This document shows, one piece after another, positions 9,978 through 18,444 of a DNA stretch of 64,000 bases; the first letter of the stretch is position 1; the number at the start of each line of letters is the position of its first letter. The notes beneath the pieces were generated by a model that saw only the letters and a list, made by a program, of their open reading frames with translations, made no database searches and was not told the origin of the DNA. The translations under genes and the position numbers were made by a program. Origin of the DNA: an uncultured Bacteroidales bacterium (GTDB taxonomy: Bacteria; Bacteroidota; Bacteroidia; Bacteroidales; UBA932); NCBI GenBank assembly GCA_934680015.1, contig CAKUSP010000001.1, forward strand, positions 124,001 through 188,000, read 5' to 3'.

Positions 9978-11161
9978 TAGCTGCGCATAGTATTATGAGA
10001 AAAAAACTTTTATTTATTGGCTCTATATATTCTAAAAACTTTATTAAGTTTCTACGAAGTCAATCACTGCCAGATAGTTCGGCGGGCCAGACTTTTGAAC
10101 ATGGGTTATTGTTAGGATTATCAGAAAACATAGATATAAAGTGCTTGAGTGAATTTTTCGCGCCATCGTTCCCCAAGCTAAAAATAATACACATAAAGGG
10201 AGAGCAATTTAATACATCCGGTATACCTTGTGAAAGTATATCGTATTTTAATTTGCCTATTGTAAAAAAAATTAGTCAGTTCTTTTCGTATCTAATTAAT
10301 ATTAGGAAGAGTTTAGGACCTTCTGACTCAATACTCATATATGAACTAACATCTCGACAATTGCTGTCAGCTGTAATAGCTGGTAAGTATCATAAAAAAA
10401 TAGTTGTTGTACCAGATTTGCCGGAGTTTATGTCTGACAATCATAATTTACTATATCGAATAGCAAAAAAAATAGATAAGATACTTATTAATTTGGCGTT
10501 GAAATACATAGATGGTTATGTGCTGTTTAGCTCGTATATGGAAGAACGATTGCCGATTGGAGATAAACCTTGGATTGTAGTCGAGGGTTTGTTTTCTCCT
10601 TATGACATCATTGAACCACAACAAAATGCGGAGAAAAAAGTACTTCTCTATACTGGTAAAATTGAGAAATGGTTTGGATTAGAGGATCTATTGTGTGCAT
10701 TTACCAGAATTAATGGTAGAGAATACGAGTTGTGGCTCTGTGGTCCCGGTGATATAGGAATGATAAAGAGTTATTCTAACAAAGATCATAGAATAATATA
10801 TAAAGGCTGTTTATCGCATAAGGAAGTATTAGTTTTACAAAAACGCGCTACAATATTGGTCAATCCAAGACATAGTTCAGACGAATTTACTCTTTATTCA
10901 TTTCCATCAAAAACGATGGAATATATGGCATCTGGAACACCTACTCTTATGTGCAAACTGAAAAGTTTACCTCACGAATATTATCCATATCTTTATTTCT
11001 TTGACGATGAAACTATTGAGGGAATGAGCAAAAGAATTAAGGAATGCCTTGATATTGATCCTGTTATTCTAAATCGATTCGGGCACGAGGCATCATCGTT
11101 TATTTTGTCTAATAAAACGGCCTCTATGCAGGCAAAGAAAATTGTAGATAATTTATTGTAA
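9974..11161 (+). CDS. Glycosyltransferase family 4 (divergent)
   Basis: 395 residues. The N-terminal half (KKLLFIGSIYSK, QTFEHGLLLGLSENIDIKC) and the C-terminal half (VLLYTGKIEKWFGLEDLLCA, YKGCLSHKEVLVLQKRATILVNPR, FPSKTMEYMASGTPTL) fit a GT-B glycosyltransferase with the donor-site helix in SKTMEYMASG. It overlaps the preceding GT4 gene by four bases. An ATG at 9995 (MRKKLLFIG) is a plausible alternative start and gives a more typical N-terminus. Donor and acceptor are unknown. Confidence 0.82.
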   Translation: MIAAHSIMRKKLLFIGSIYSKNFIKFLRSQSLPDSSAGQTFEHGLLLGLSENIDIKCLSEFFAPSFPKLKIIHIKGEQFNTSGIPCESISYFNLPIVKKISQFFSYLINIRKSLGPSDSILIYELTSRQLLSAVIAGKYHKKIVVVPDLPEFMSDNHNLLYRIAKKIDKILINLALKYIDGYVLFSSYMEERLPIGDKPWIVVEGLFSPYDIIEPQQNAEKKVLLYTGKIEKWFGLEDLLCAFTRINGREYELWLCGPGDIGMIKSYSNKDHRIIYKGCLSHKEVLVLQKRATILVNPRHSSDEFTLYSFPSKTMEYMASGTPTLMCKLKSLPHEYYPYLYFFDDETIEGMSKRIKECLDIDPVILNRFGHEASSFILSNKTASMQAKKIVDNLL

Positions 11162-11179
11162 ATCAGCTTTGTGTGCAAT

Positions 11180-12367
11180 ATGAATAAAGTTATTATTTGG
11201 GGCATAGATGACTACAATATTCTGGGTTTGTGTCGTCAATTCAGTAATAGTGATTTTGACCTTCTTTTTATCGCATATAGAGGAATTTCCAATTGTGCTA
11301 CAAAAAGTAAATATTGTAAAAAATATGTTATTGCTCCTACAATTGAAGACGGCTATAATTATTTGATGAAAAAATGTGCTGATGTTAATAACAAAGCTGT
11401 GCTGATTAATTCAAATGATTTAATAGCCGAGTTTATTGATAAGAATAGTGGTGAACTTAGCAAGTATTTTACATTGACCAGAACAAGTGTCCCTGGAACA
11501 ATTGAGAAATACGACAACAAGTATATTATGGGAAAACTTGCTAAGAGCATAGGTTTTCAAGTACCCGAAACGAGGTTGTGCAAATGGGATTCGGATATTT
11601 CAGAAGTGAAATACCCATGTATTCTCAAACCCAGTCATCAAACGTTAGGGAAATTTAACGAATTTAAATTTAAAATTTGTAATTCTTGTTCTGAGTTAAA
11701 GCGAACTTTAAAGTTCGTAAGACATGAGTCGGAGTTTCTACTTCAACAATACATTCAAAAGGAAAAGGATATATTGGTGTATGGTGCAAGAATGATGGAT
11801 AAAAAAACATGTATTGCAGGAGCTTTGATTAGAGATCGTTTTTGTGGAACTGGAGAAAGTTCGCATGGGGTGATAACTCCACATCTACCATCTTGCGTTA
11901 ATGTTAACCATATAGAAGAATATCTTAAAAGAATAGATTATTATGGTTTATTTAGTTTTGAATATGGAATGAAAGATGGTAAGGCTTATTTCTTTGAAGT
12001 TAATTTGAGAAATGATGGAACTTCACATTTTTTTTATCAAGCAGGGGCTAATATTCCCTTGGCGTGGGCATATAGTTCGTTAAATCTTGATTATTCTCAA
12101 ATATCGACTATTGTGAATGGAGAGCATTTCTATATGGACGAGATATATGATGTCCAAAATATAAAAGAGGGAAAAATCACGAAATCTCAATGGAAAAAAG
12201 AGCGAGAAGAGGCAACAATATTTAAATACTATGATAAAGATGATATTCATCCATATGAGTCGATGTTAAAAATTAAAACGAAGAAATTATTGATAGGCTC
12301 TTTTGTGGCAAAATATAGAATATATATAGTTTGGTTGCTTGATAAACTTGGATTTAAAAGGAAGTAA
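11180..12367 (+). CDS. ATP-grasp ligase, first of a tandem pair
   Basis: About 395 residues starting MNKVIIWGIDDYN. The central region (KYPCILKPSHQTLGKFNEFK, FLLQQYIQKEKDILVYG) and the late FEVNLRNDGTSHFF match the ATP-grasp core: the ATP lysine in ILKP and the Mg-binding E-x-N. Enzymes with this fold in capsule loci are thought to join a carboxylate to an amine, for example an amino acid to a uronic acid; that role is inferred here. A GTG nine bases upstream (11171) is in frame, but ATG fits the paralogue better. The next gene (12429-13616) is a clear paralogue along its whole length. Confidence 0.78.
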   Translation: MNKVIIWGIDDYNILGLCRQFSNSDFDLLFIAYRGISNCATKSKYCKKYVIAPTIEDGYNYLMKKCADVNNKAVLINSNDLIAEFIDKNSGELSKYFTLTRTSVPGTIEKYDNKYIMGKLAKSIGFQVPETRLCKWDSDISEVKYPCILKPSHQTLGKFNEFKFKICNSCSELKRTLKFVRHESEFLLQQYIQKEKDILVYGARMMDKKTCIAGALIRDRFCGTGESSHGVITPHLPSCVNVNHIEEYLKRIDYYGLFSFEYGMKDGKAYFFEVNLRNDGTSHFFYQAGANIPLAWAYSSLNLDYSQISTIVNGEHFYMDEIYDVQNIKEGKITKSQWKKEREEATIFKYYDKDDIHPYESMLKIKTKKLLIGSFVAKYRIYIVWLLDKLGFKRK

Positions 12368-12428
12368 AGTTTTTCAATAGACTGATGCTTATAAAATTAA
12401 ATTTAGTGTAATTATTAATGTGTGCAAA

Positions 12429-13616
12429 ATGAATAAGGTTATAATATGGGGTGTAGATGACTACAATACACTGGGACTATTTCGCGCATTAGGAAAATGT
12501 GACTTAGATATTACTTTTCTCGTCTTTCAAGGTATTAAGCACTGTGCTACATTAAGTAAGTATTGCATCCATTTTATAGAAACACCATTATTGGAAGATG
12601 GTTTGAAATATTTGCTTGATAATTATCATGACACTGCGAATAAAGCTGTTATTATCGACTCTAATGATCTAATTGCGGAGTTCCTTGATAAACATCGTCC
12701 AGACCTTTCTCGTTATTTTATAGTGCCTGGTACATCAACTCCTGGGTATTTAGCATTGCTGAACGATAAATACAAGATGTCAGAAATCGCCAAGGAGTTA
12801 GGCTTTGATATACCATCATCAAGAGAATGCAAGTGGAACTCAAATATTGAAGATATCAAATACCCGTGCATTCTTAAACCGACACATCAAACATTGGGCA
12901 AGTTTAATGAGTTTAAGATTAAGATATGCAAGGATAAAGCCTCTTTGAAGAGGACATTACGCTTTGTTAGGAGCGACTCTATTTTTATCCTCCAGCAGTA
13001 TATTCCAAAGGAAAGTGTTGCCCTTGTATATGGCTGTAGAACATTAGATAGGCAAGTCTATTTAGCCGGAGTTTTATTGAAAGATAGATTTTGCGACAAT
13101 GGTGATGGCTCACATGGCATATTGATGCATGAAATCCCCTCTTATATAAATACGGGTTTAATTCAATCTTTCATGGATCGAGTTGATTTTGTGGGATTGT
13201 TTAGTGTGGAGTATCTTGTTTATCAAGGTAAAGCCTATTTTATAGAAATAAATTGGCGAAATGACGGGACATCACATTTGTTTTATCAAGCAGGGGCAAA
13301 TTTACCATTATTATGGCTTATGTCAAGTGCGGGATTAAATACGAACGGAATAGGAGTGAAGGTAATTAAAGATAGTTATTTTATTGATGAGATCTTTGAT
13401 GAAGAAAATGTAAGTAGGAAGAAGGTATCTACAGAACAATGGAACAAGGAACGAAGTGAAGCTACTGTCTTTAAATACTATGATGCAGAGGATTATGCTC
13501 CATTTGAAGCAGTAAGAAGAAAGAAAAAAATAAAGTTGTTGAAAGACTATGTGGTTTCAAAAAATAGATTGTATATCGTGTATGTCTTGGATAAACTTGG
13601 AATAAAACGCAAGTGA
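12429..13616 (+). CDS. ATP-grasp ligase, second of a tandem pair
   Basis: About 395 residues starting MNKVIIWGVDDYN and collinear with the preceding gene from first to last residue (both end DKLGxKRK). The ATP-grasp marks are conserved: YPCILKPTHQTLGKFNEFK, FILQQYIPKES, and FIEINWRNDGTSH with E-x-N. By eye the two proteins share roughly half of their residues, so the duplication is old enough for the specificities to have diverged. Both genes have the same leader, GTGTGCAA(T/A)ATG, so the duplicated unit included the upstream bases. The likely role is amino-acid or amide decoration of a polysaccharide carboxylate; the substrate is unknown. Confidence 0.78.
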   Translation: MNKVIIWGVDDYNTLGLFRALGKCDLDITFLVFQGIKHCATLSKYCIHFIETPLLEDGLKYLLDNYHDTANKAVIIDSNDLIAEFLDKHRPDLSRYFIVPGTSTPGYLALLNDKYKMSEIAKELGFDIPSSRECKWNSNIEDIKYPCILKPTHQTLGKFNEFKIKICKDKASLKRTLRFVRSDSIFILQQYIPKESVALVYGCRTLDRQVYLAGVLLKDRFCDNGDGSHGILMHEIPSYINTGLIQSFMDRVDFVGLFSVEYLVYQGKAYFIEINWRNDGTSHLFYQAGANLPLLWLMSSAGLNTNGIGVKVIKDSYFIDEIFDEENVSRKKVSTEQWNKERSEATVFKYYDAEDYAPFEAVRRKKKIKLLKDYVVSKNRLYIVYVLDKLGIKRK

Positions 13617-13707
13617 AAATAAGGGTATAGCCCAATACGGGATGGTGCTATATGATAATAATTTGCATATAGAATAGTTGTTAATTTTTTCATTTGCAGA
13701 AAGTAAT

Positions 13708-14463
13708 ATGGTTATAAACTTAATGTATCATGATGTCTATGAACGTGATACAAATGAATCTGGATTTATCCGCGAGCGGGATTTACCATATAAGATAAAG
13801 GCAGATGTCTTTGAGTCGCAGGTTAAAGCGATATCTGATTATTGTCAAGTTGCAAACTTGCCTAAAGACACCGTAAATTTCACCTTTGATGATGGTGGTA
13901 AATCTTTTTATAGCGAGGTTGCTCCTATTCTTGAAAAGTATGGGTATAAGGGACTGTTTTTCATTTCTACCCAATATATTGGTATGGAAACATTTTTGAA
14001 TGAAGATGAAATCCGAGACCTTCATTCTAGAGGGCACATCATTGGTTCTCATGCTCATACTCACATACATCTTTATACTCTGTTGGATGCAGAAGTGGAA
14101 GATGAGTGGAAACGGTCTGTTGAAATTCTGACTAGTATTATTGGCGAGCCCATAAGATACGCCTCCATCCCGAATGGTGATAAATCCAAGAGGGTGTTAG
14201 AATATGCCAAGAAGTATGGAATAGAAAAGATTTATACGTCTGAACCTACTACTAAAGTGTCTGATTTCAAAGGGATGGAAGTTATTGGCCGATATGTTCT
14301 GTTGGCGGAAAACCCGAATGAATATGTCCTTTCAATTGTCAGAAGTCCAAGAGTTCGTTTTGTCCTTTCGTGTAAAAGATGCATATTGAATGTGGCGAAA
14401 TCGATTTTAGGTAGCAACTATGTTAAATTGAAAAACACCTTATATCGCACACAATGCAAGTAA
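13708..14463 (+). CDS. Polysaccharide deacetylase (NodB/CE4 fold)
   Basis: About 251 residues. Motif 1 is TFDDGG (the catalytic Asp and metal Asp pair) and motif 2 is SHAHTH (metal-binding His residues), as in carbohydrate esterase family 4. There is no signal peptide, so it probably acts in the cytoplasm on lipid-linked sugars or a precursor. The TTG at 13678 is in frame, but the ATG at 13708 gives MVINLMYHDV, a usual start for this family. It overlaps the next gene by 10 bp. It may free an amine on an N-acetyl sugar, which could be an acceptor for the upstream ATP-grasp ligases; that link is speculative. Confidence 0.83.
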   Translation: MVINLMYHDVYERDTNESGFIRERDLPYKIKADVFESQVKAISDYCQVANLPKDTVNFTFDDGGKSFYSEVAPILEKYGYKGLFFISTQYIGMETFLNEDEIRDLHSRGHIIGSHAHTHIHLYTLLDAEVEDEWKRSVEILTSIIGEPIRYASIPNGDKSKRVLEYAKKYGIEKIYTSEPTTKVSDFKGMEVIGRYVLLAENPNEYVLSIVRSPRVRFVLSCKRCILNVAKSILGSNYVKLKNTLYRTQCK

Positions 14464-15212
14464 GTATCATCATGCCGTATTATAATGCGGCATTGTACAT
14501 TTGTGAAACTGTAAAATCCATTGTTGCCCAAACATACGTTGATTGGGAACTGATTATTGTTGATGATTGTAGTTCTGCTCTAGAGACAATAAATGTTCTA
14601 GAAAAGGTCAAATCAATGGATAATCGGATAAAGATCCTTCGTGCTGAGAAAAACGAAGGGGCTGGATTGGCAAGAAATATAGGTATAAAGGCTGCAAAAG
14701 GACGCTATATCGCATTTTGCGACAGTGACGATTGGTGGTATCCTACAAAGTTGGAAGAGCAGTTGAAATTCATGCAGGAGAATGGATACGAGTTTACCTG
14801 TACTTGGTATGAGGATGCGAATGAGTGTCTTGAGTCGTATTATACAATGAAGCAGAGTCCTCGGCAGTCCTATAAGTCAATGATTTCAGGGTGCAATATC
14901 GGGACACCTGGCGTCATATATGACACGAAACGCATTGGCAAGAAATATATGCCATCTCTTCGCAGAGCCGAGGATTGGGGATTATGGATGACGATATTGC
15001 GAGAAGTGGATTATATCTACACTTATCCTAAGGTATTGTGGAAGTATAGGCATATCCATGGTTCAGAGACAAGTAATAAGTGGGTTATGCTGAAGGCTGT
15101 AGTGAAAATGTATGAAACAGTACTTGGCATGTCTAAAGTGCGTGCGTGGCTGACTGGCGTGTTTGTATTCTTGCCAAACAATGTAATGAAAAAATTAAAG
15201 AAGGTGTTGTGA
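14454..15212 (+). CDS. Glycosyltransferase family 2
   Basis: 252 residues with a classic GT-A N-terminus: SIIMPYYNAALYICETVKSI, WELIIVDDCSS, NEGAGLARNIGIKAAKGRYI and the DxD-type motif CDSDDWW (~residues 91-97). It is an inverting glycosyltransferase working at the cytoplasmic face of the membrane. The C-terminus, with WKYRHIHGSETSNKW, is typical of small capsule-locus GT2 enzymes. It overlaps the deacetylase gene by 10 bp. Confidence 0.88.
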   Translation: MQVSIIMPYYNAALYICETVKSIVAQTYVDWELIIVDDCSSALETINVLEKVKSMDNRIKILRAEKNEGAGLARNIGIKAAKGRYIAFCDSDDWWYPTKLEEQLKFMQENGYEFTCTWYEDANECLESYYTMKQSPRQSYKSMISGCNIGTPGVIYDTKRIGKKYMPSLRRAEDWGLWMTILREVDYIYTYPKVLWKYRHIHGSETSNKWVMLKAVVKMYETVLGMSKVRAWLTGVFVFLPNNVMKKLKKVL

Positions 15213-15243
15213 TGTTACGCATTGTTCTTTAATAAGACTAATT

Positions 15244-16380
15244 ATGACTATAGGATTATTCCGAGAACTTCTCTTGATTTCCATAGGAAAGAGAGATTCA
15301 TTTTCAAAAGTTCCCTCTTCTGGCGATTGGCAGGCTCTTTTCGCGATGTCCAGGAAGCAGGCTCTTCTCGGAATCTGTTTTGGTGGCATCCAGACAGTCT
15401 TTAAAAACCATTCGGAGCAGCTTGTCAATTTTCCTCCAGATCTTAAGATACAATGGATTGGCTTTATCGCGATGACGCAAGATCGCAATCGGCTGATGAA
15501 TCGGCACTGTGTGGAATTGCAACGAGCAATGACCACCGACGGGTTTAGAATATGCATCTTGAAAGGTCAAGGGGTGGCTTCTTTTTATGGTTCACTTGCA
15601 CTACTTCGTCAGTCTGGAGACATAGACATTTATGTGGATGCTGATCGGGCAACAATTCTAAAGAATCTCGCTGATAAGGGTATCCCTAATGATGATTGGG
15701 ATTATGTTCATGCTCATCTTCGTTTCTTCAAGGACGTTGAGGTTGAACTCCACTATCGGGCGAATATTTTTCGCAACTTATTTCGTAACAGAAGATTTCA
15801 ACGGTTTATTGATGCAAATAAGGAAGAATTCTTCTGTAATGAGGTGGCTCTTGGCGATTGTGGTAAAATTATAGTTCCGTCAGGTTGGATGAATTTGTTT
15901 TATCTCCTACACCACACCTATCGTCATCTGTTTTCCGAAGGCATAGGTTTTCGTCAGGTGATGGACTATTACTTCGCTTTGAAGTCAATCTCATTGTCGC
16001 AGGATGACAACCAAAAACTTCTGACTGCAGTCAGAAATTTCGGTATGGAACGTTTCGCTTGTGGTTTGATGTGGCTTCTTTTCGCTGTTTTCTATATGGA
16101 AGAGAGTTTGATGCTTTGGACTCCTGATGAAAAAGAGGGCCGCTTCATATTGGAAGACATTATGCAGAGTGGTAACTTCGGCAAACTTGACGGCCGTTAT
16201 GGCAAACCTACTGGTAACAAAATATGCAAGTTCATCACTACGCTCCGTCGCTCATTCAGTCTTCTAACTCATTACCCTAGCGAAGCCTTATGGACTCCAG
16301 TGTATTATGTCTGGCATTTCTGTTGGAAGAAGTTGATGTTAATTCGGGGATTTCATAATTTCTTTAAACCTACTTTATGA
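15244..16380 (+). CDS. Nucleotidyltransferase-fold protein (NTP_transf_5 family), copy 1
   Basis: 378 residues. The middle carries ILKGQGVASFYG followed by RQSGDIDIYVDAD, the G-S/D-x-D-x-D nucleotidyltransferase signature seen in family PF14907, which is common at the 3' ends of Bacteroidota capsule loci. The function is not established; a nucleotidyl- or sugar-phosphate-modifying role is only inferred from the fold. A divergent homologue lies at 23241-24326. This gene is followed by the reverse transcriptase, and the second copy is followed by wecA. Confidence 0.75.
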   Translation: MTIGLFRELLLISIGKRDSFSKVPSSGDWQALFAMSRKQALLGICFGGIQTVFKNHSEQLVNFPPDLKIQWIGFIAMTQDRNRLMNRHCVELQRAMTTDGFRICILKGQGVASFYGSLALLRQSGDIDIYVDADRATILKNLADKGIPNDDWDYVHAHLRFFKDVEVELHYRANIFRNLFRNRRFQRFIDANKEEFFCNEVALGDCGKIIVPSGWMNLFYLLHHTYRHLFSEGIGFRQVMDYYFALKSISLSQDDNQKLLTAVRNFGMERFACGLMWLLFAVFYMEESLMLWTPDEKEGRFILEDIMQSGNFGKLDGRYGKPTGNKICKFITTLRRSFSLLTHYPSEALWTPVYYVWHFCWKKLMLIRGFHNFFKPTL

Positions 16381-16443
16381 AATAGCTGAATTTTGGAATT
16401 TTTTTTGATGATAGTAATATCATAAGTATTTATTTCTGCAGCA

Positions 16444-17976
16444 ATGAAGACTATATTAGATCTATCATACACAAAGGCTCGACAATATTTTATGGAATCA
16501 CAGAATTACTGCAGTATGCAGTTGCCAGTATATATTGACTTTAAGCCGGTTTTGGATTATGTTCAGACCATCATAGGAAATAGGTCACTTGAAGTTATAT
16601 TGAAAAACAAGAATATAAAGCCTTCTGAAATGGAAGGTGTGAATCATTCTATATTGGTTAAGAAGGATGCGCAATATTCCTATCGGCCGATTCAGTTGAT
16701 TAATCCTTTCCTTTATTATCTGTTGGTAAATGCATTGACTAATAGAAGTAGTTGGAAAGAGATAAAAGATAGATTTGTGGCATTGCATGTTGATAATATT
16801 GAAGTTGCCAGCATCCCTAAAGTTAAAGGTAAAGCAGATAAGTCTCATTCTTCTGCAAATGTAATTTCTTGGTGGGAATATGTGGAGCAAAGAAGTTTAG
16901 AACTTTCACTATCGTATCGATATATGTTCGTTACGGACATCACAAACTGTTATGGCTCGATATACACTCATACAGTTGCATGGGCGTTGATGGGGAAAGA
17001 GGTAGCCAAACAGAAAAGAAGAAGTTTAGGTTTGCTTGGTAATACTATAGACAATTTTCTTCAAGGAATGCAATATGGTCAGACAAATGGAATACCACAA
17101 GGAAGTGTCCTATCTGATTTTATTGCGGAGATTATTTTAGCCTATGCGGATAAAGAACTTGACAAAAGATTGGAAAAGGTTGGCATTTCTGACTATCGGA
17201 TAATTCGATATAGAGATGATTATCGGATATTTTCAAATTCCAAGGAAGAAATTGAGAAGATAGCTTTCCTTCTTCAAGATGTCTTGTTTGGATTTAACTT
17301 TCAGCTGAATTCGAGAAAAACATTTCTTACAGAGGATGTTATAGGAGAATCAATTAAATCGGACAAGAGAGCATATGTTTCCAATATCCCATTGTATAGG
17401 AAGGCAAAAAAACGAATATATTCGACTATGTCTAACTTACAACAGGAGGCATTGTATATTCATCAGTTTTCTAAGTCTTATCCCAACAGCGGAACCCTAC
17501 TTAAGATGCTTACGATATTTGCACATCGTTTGAAACTAAAGCTTGCAATTTGTGGAAATATCTATGTGTTGATTTCGATTTTTACGGACATTGCGATGTT
17601 GAGTCCTAAATCATATAAGATTGTTTTGTCAATTATCAGTCAGTTAATAAATCAGATTACAACCACGGAGGAGCGGGTAAGCATTGTTAAAGATATTTAT
17701 GCCAAGTTTCAGAGATTCCCCGATATTGGCGAGATCCAGATATGGATGCAGCATATAACATTTCAGATGCCAAACTCGATTGATTATGATGAGGGGCTTT
17801 GCAAGATTGTGAACGGTGAGCCAAATGTTGAACTGTGGAACAATGATTGGGTGTCAGATGCTTATAAGAAAGATTTCCCTCAATATGAAATATGTACGGA
17901 TTGGATTCGTGATAGTTTTACTCCAATCATAGATATTGACGAAGTTGGTTTATTTGATGTGTATTTGCAATCATAG
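16444..17976 (+). CDS. Reverse transcriptase, UG/Abi-like, YRDD active site
   Basis: 510 residues. The RT palm runs from about residue 60 to 310, with FVTDITNCYGSIYTH (162-176, first catalytic Asp), NGIPQGSVLSDF (215-226) and RYRDDYRIF (255-263, the catalytic DD pair, with Arg where most bacterial RTs have Ala). Then come ~200 mostly helical residues with no recognisable maturase or HNH endonuclease domain. This combination fits the 'unknown group'/Abi class of defence-associated RTs, some of which synthesise DNA without a normal template. I cannot assign it to a named DRT class by eye. The start ATG is 63 bp after the previous stop, leaving little room for an upstream ncRNA. The gene interrupts a capsule locus, which suggests acquisition. 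Confidence 0.85.
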   Translation: MKTILDLSYTKARQYFMESQNYCSMQLPVYIDFKPVLDYVQTIIGNRSLEVILKNKNIKPSEMEGVNHSILVKKDAQYSYRPIQLINPFLYYLLVNALTNRSSWKEIKDRFVALHVDNIEVASIPKVKGKADKSHSSANVISWWEYVEQRSLELSLSYRYMFVTDITNCYGSIYTHTVAWALMGKEVAKQKRRSLGLLGNTIDNFLQGMQYGQTNGIPQGSVLSDFIAEIILAYADKELDKRLEKVGISDYRIIRYRDDYRIFSNSKEEIEKIAFLLQDVLFGFNFQLNSRKTFLTEDVIGESIKSDKRAYVSNIPLYRKAKKRIYSTMSNLQQEALYIHQFSKSYPNSGTLLKMLTIFAHRLKLKLAICGNIYVLISIFTDIAMLSPKSYKIVLSIISQLINQITTTEERVSIVKDIYAKFQRFPDIGEIQIWMQHITFQMPNSIDYDEGLCKIVNGEPNVELWNNDWVSDAYKKDFPQYEICTDWIRDSFTPIIDIDEVGLFDVYLQS

Positions 17977-17996
17977 AATATACTAATCAAATCAAT

Positions 17997-18320
17997 ATGA
18001 ACACATGTATGCCTTATTGCTTTTGTGTTATAGGTGATTATCTTTGGCTGGCAGCGCGGTTCAATATCATTGACAAACCGAACCAGCGGTCGCACTCAAG
18101 CATTGTCCTGCGTGGCGGTGGAATCATTTTCCTGTTTGGCGTGTGGATCTGGTGCGCATTTTTCGGATTCCGTTATCTGATCTTCCTTGCGGCTGGAATC
18201 AACTTCATTGATGATATTCATTGTCTTTGGGTGAACCATGACTTGTATAATATTGTAGAAGATGGCTCGCTGCGGATGTTGAACATACTTTTTCTTGGCT
18301 CTCAATTGGAATGGAAGTAG
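17997..18320 (+). pseudogene. Remnant of a WecA-like undecaprenyl-phosphate sugar-phosphate transferase
   Basis: About 80 codons match the N-terminal region of the intact wecA-like gene at 24434-25465: RFNIIDKPNQRS for RFNIVDKPNERS, VLRGGGIIFLFGVWIW for VLRGGGIIFLLAVWIW, and INFIDDIHCL for VSFIDDIHSL. The homology stops near 18230, and short internal deletions are visible before the DDIH motif. The remaining two thirds of the gene, including the NxxNxxDGI and HRKH motifs, are missing. At the DNA level it differs strongly from the intact copy, so it derives from another wecA allele, not from a recent duplication. It lies between the RT and the KAP NTPase. Confidence 0.75.
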
Positions 18321-18444
18321 AATAGAAATCGTTTCCAATTCTAGGTTAGTCGTTTGTCTTACTTGACGATAGGTGGTGGACGATGAAAGAGATAGGGCTG
18401 TATAGAATGGAGAATTAGATAGTAATTTCCTTAAATTGAATAAA

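Noticed and set aside
15195..15570. Minus-strand frames over the nucleotidyltransferase-fold gene
   Set aside because: Low-complexity antisense translations with no motif; the + strand frame carries the conserved core.
16444..17976. RT as a group II intron maturase, retron or diversity-generating element
   Set aside because: No maturase or endonuclease domain follows the palm, no intron domain V-like hairpin is visible after the gene, there is no msr/msd-like repeat pair in the 63-bp leader, and no template/variable repeat or Avd-like gene is nearby.
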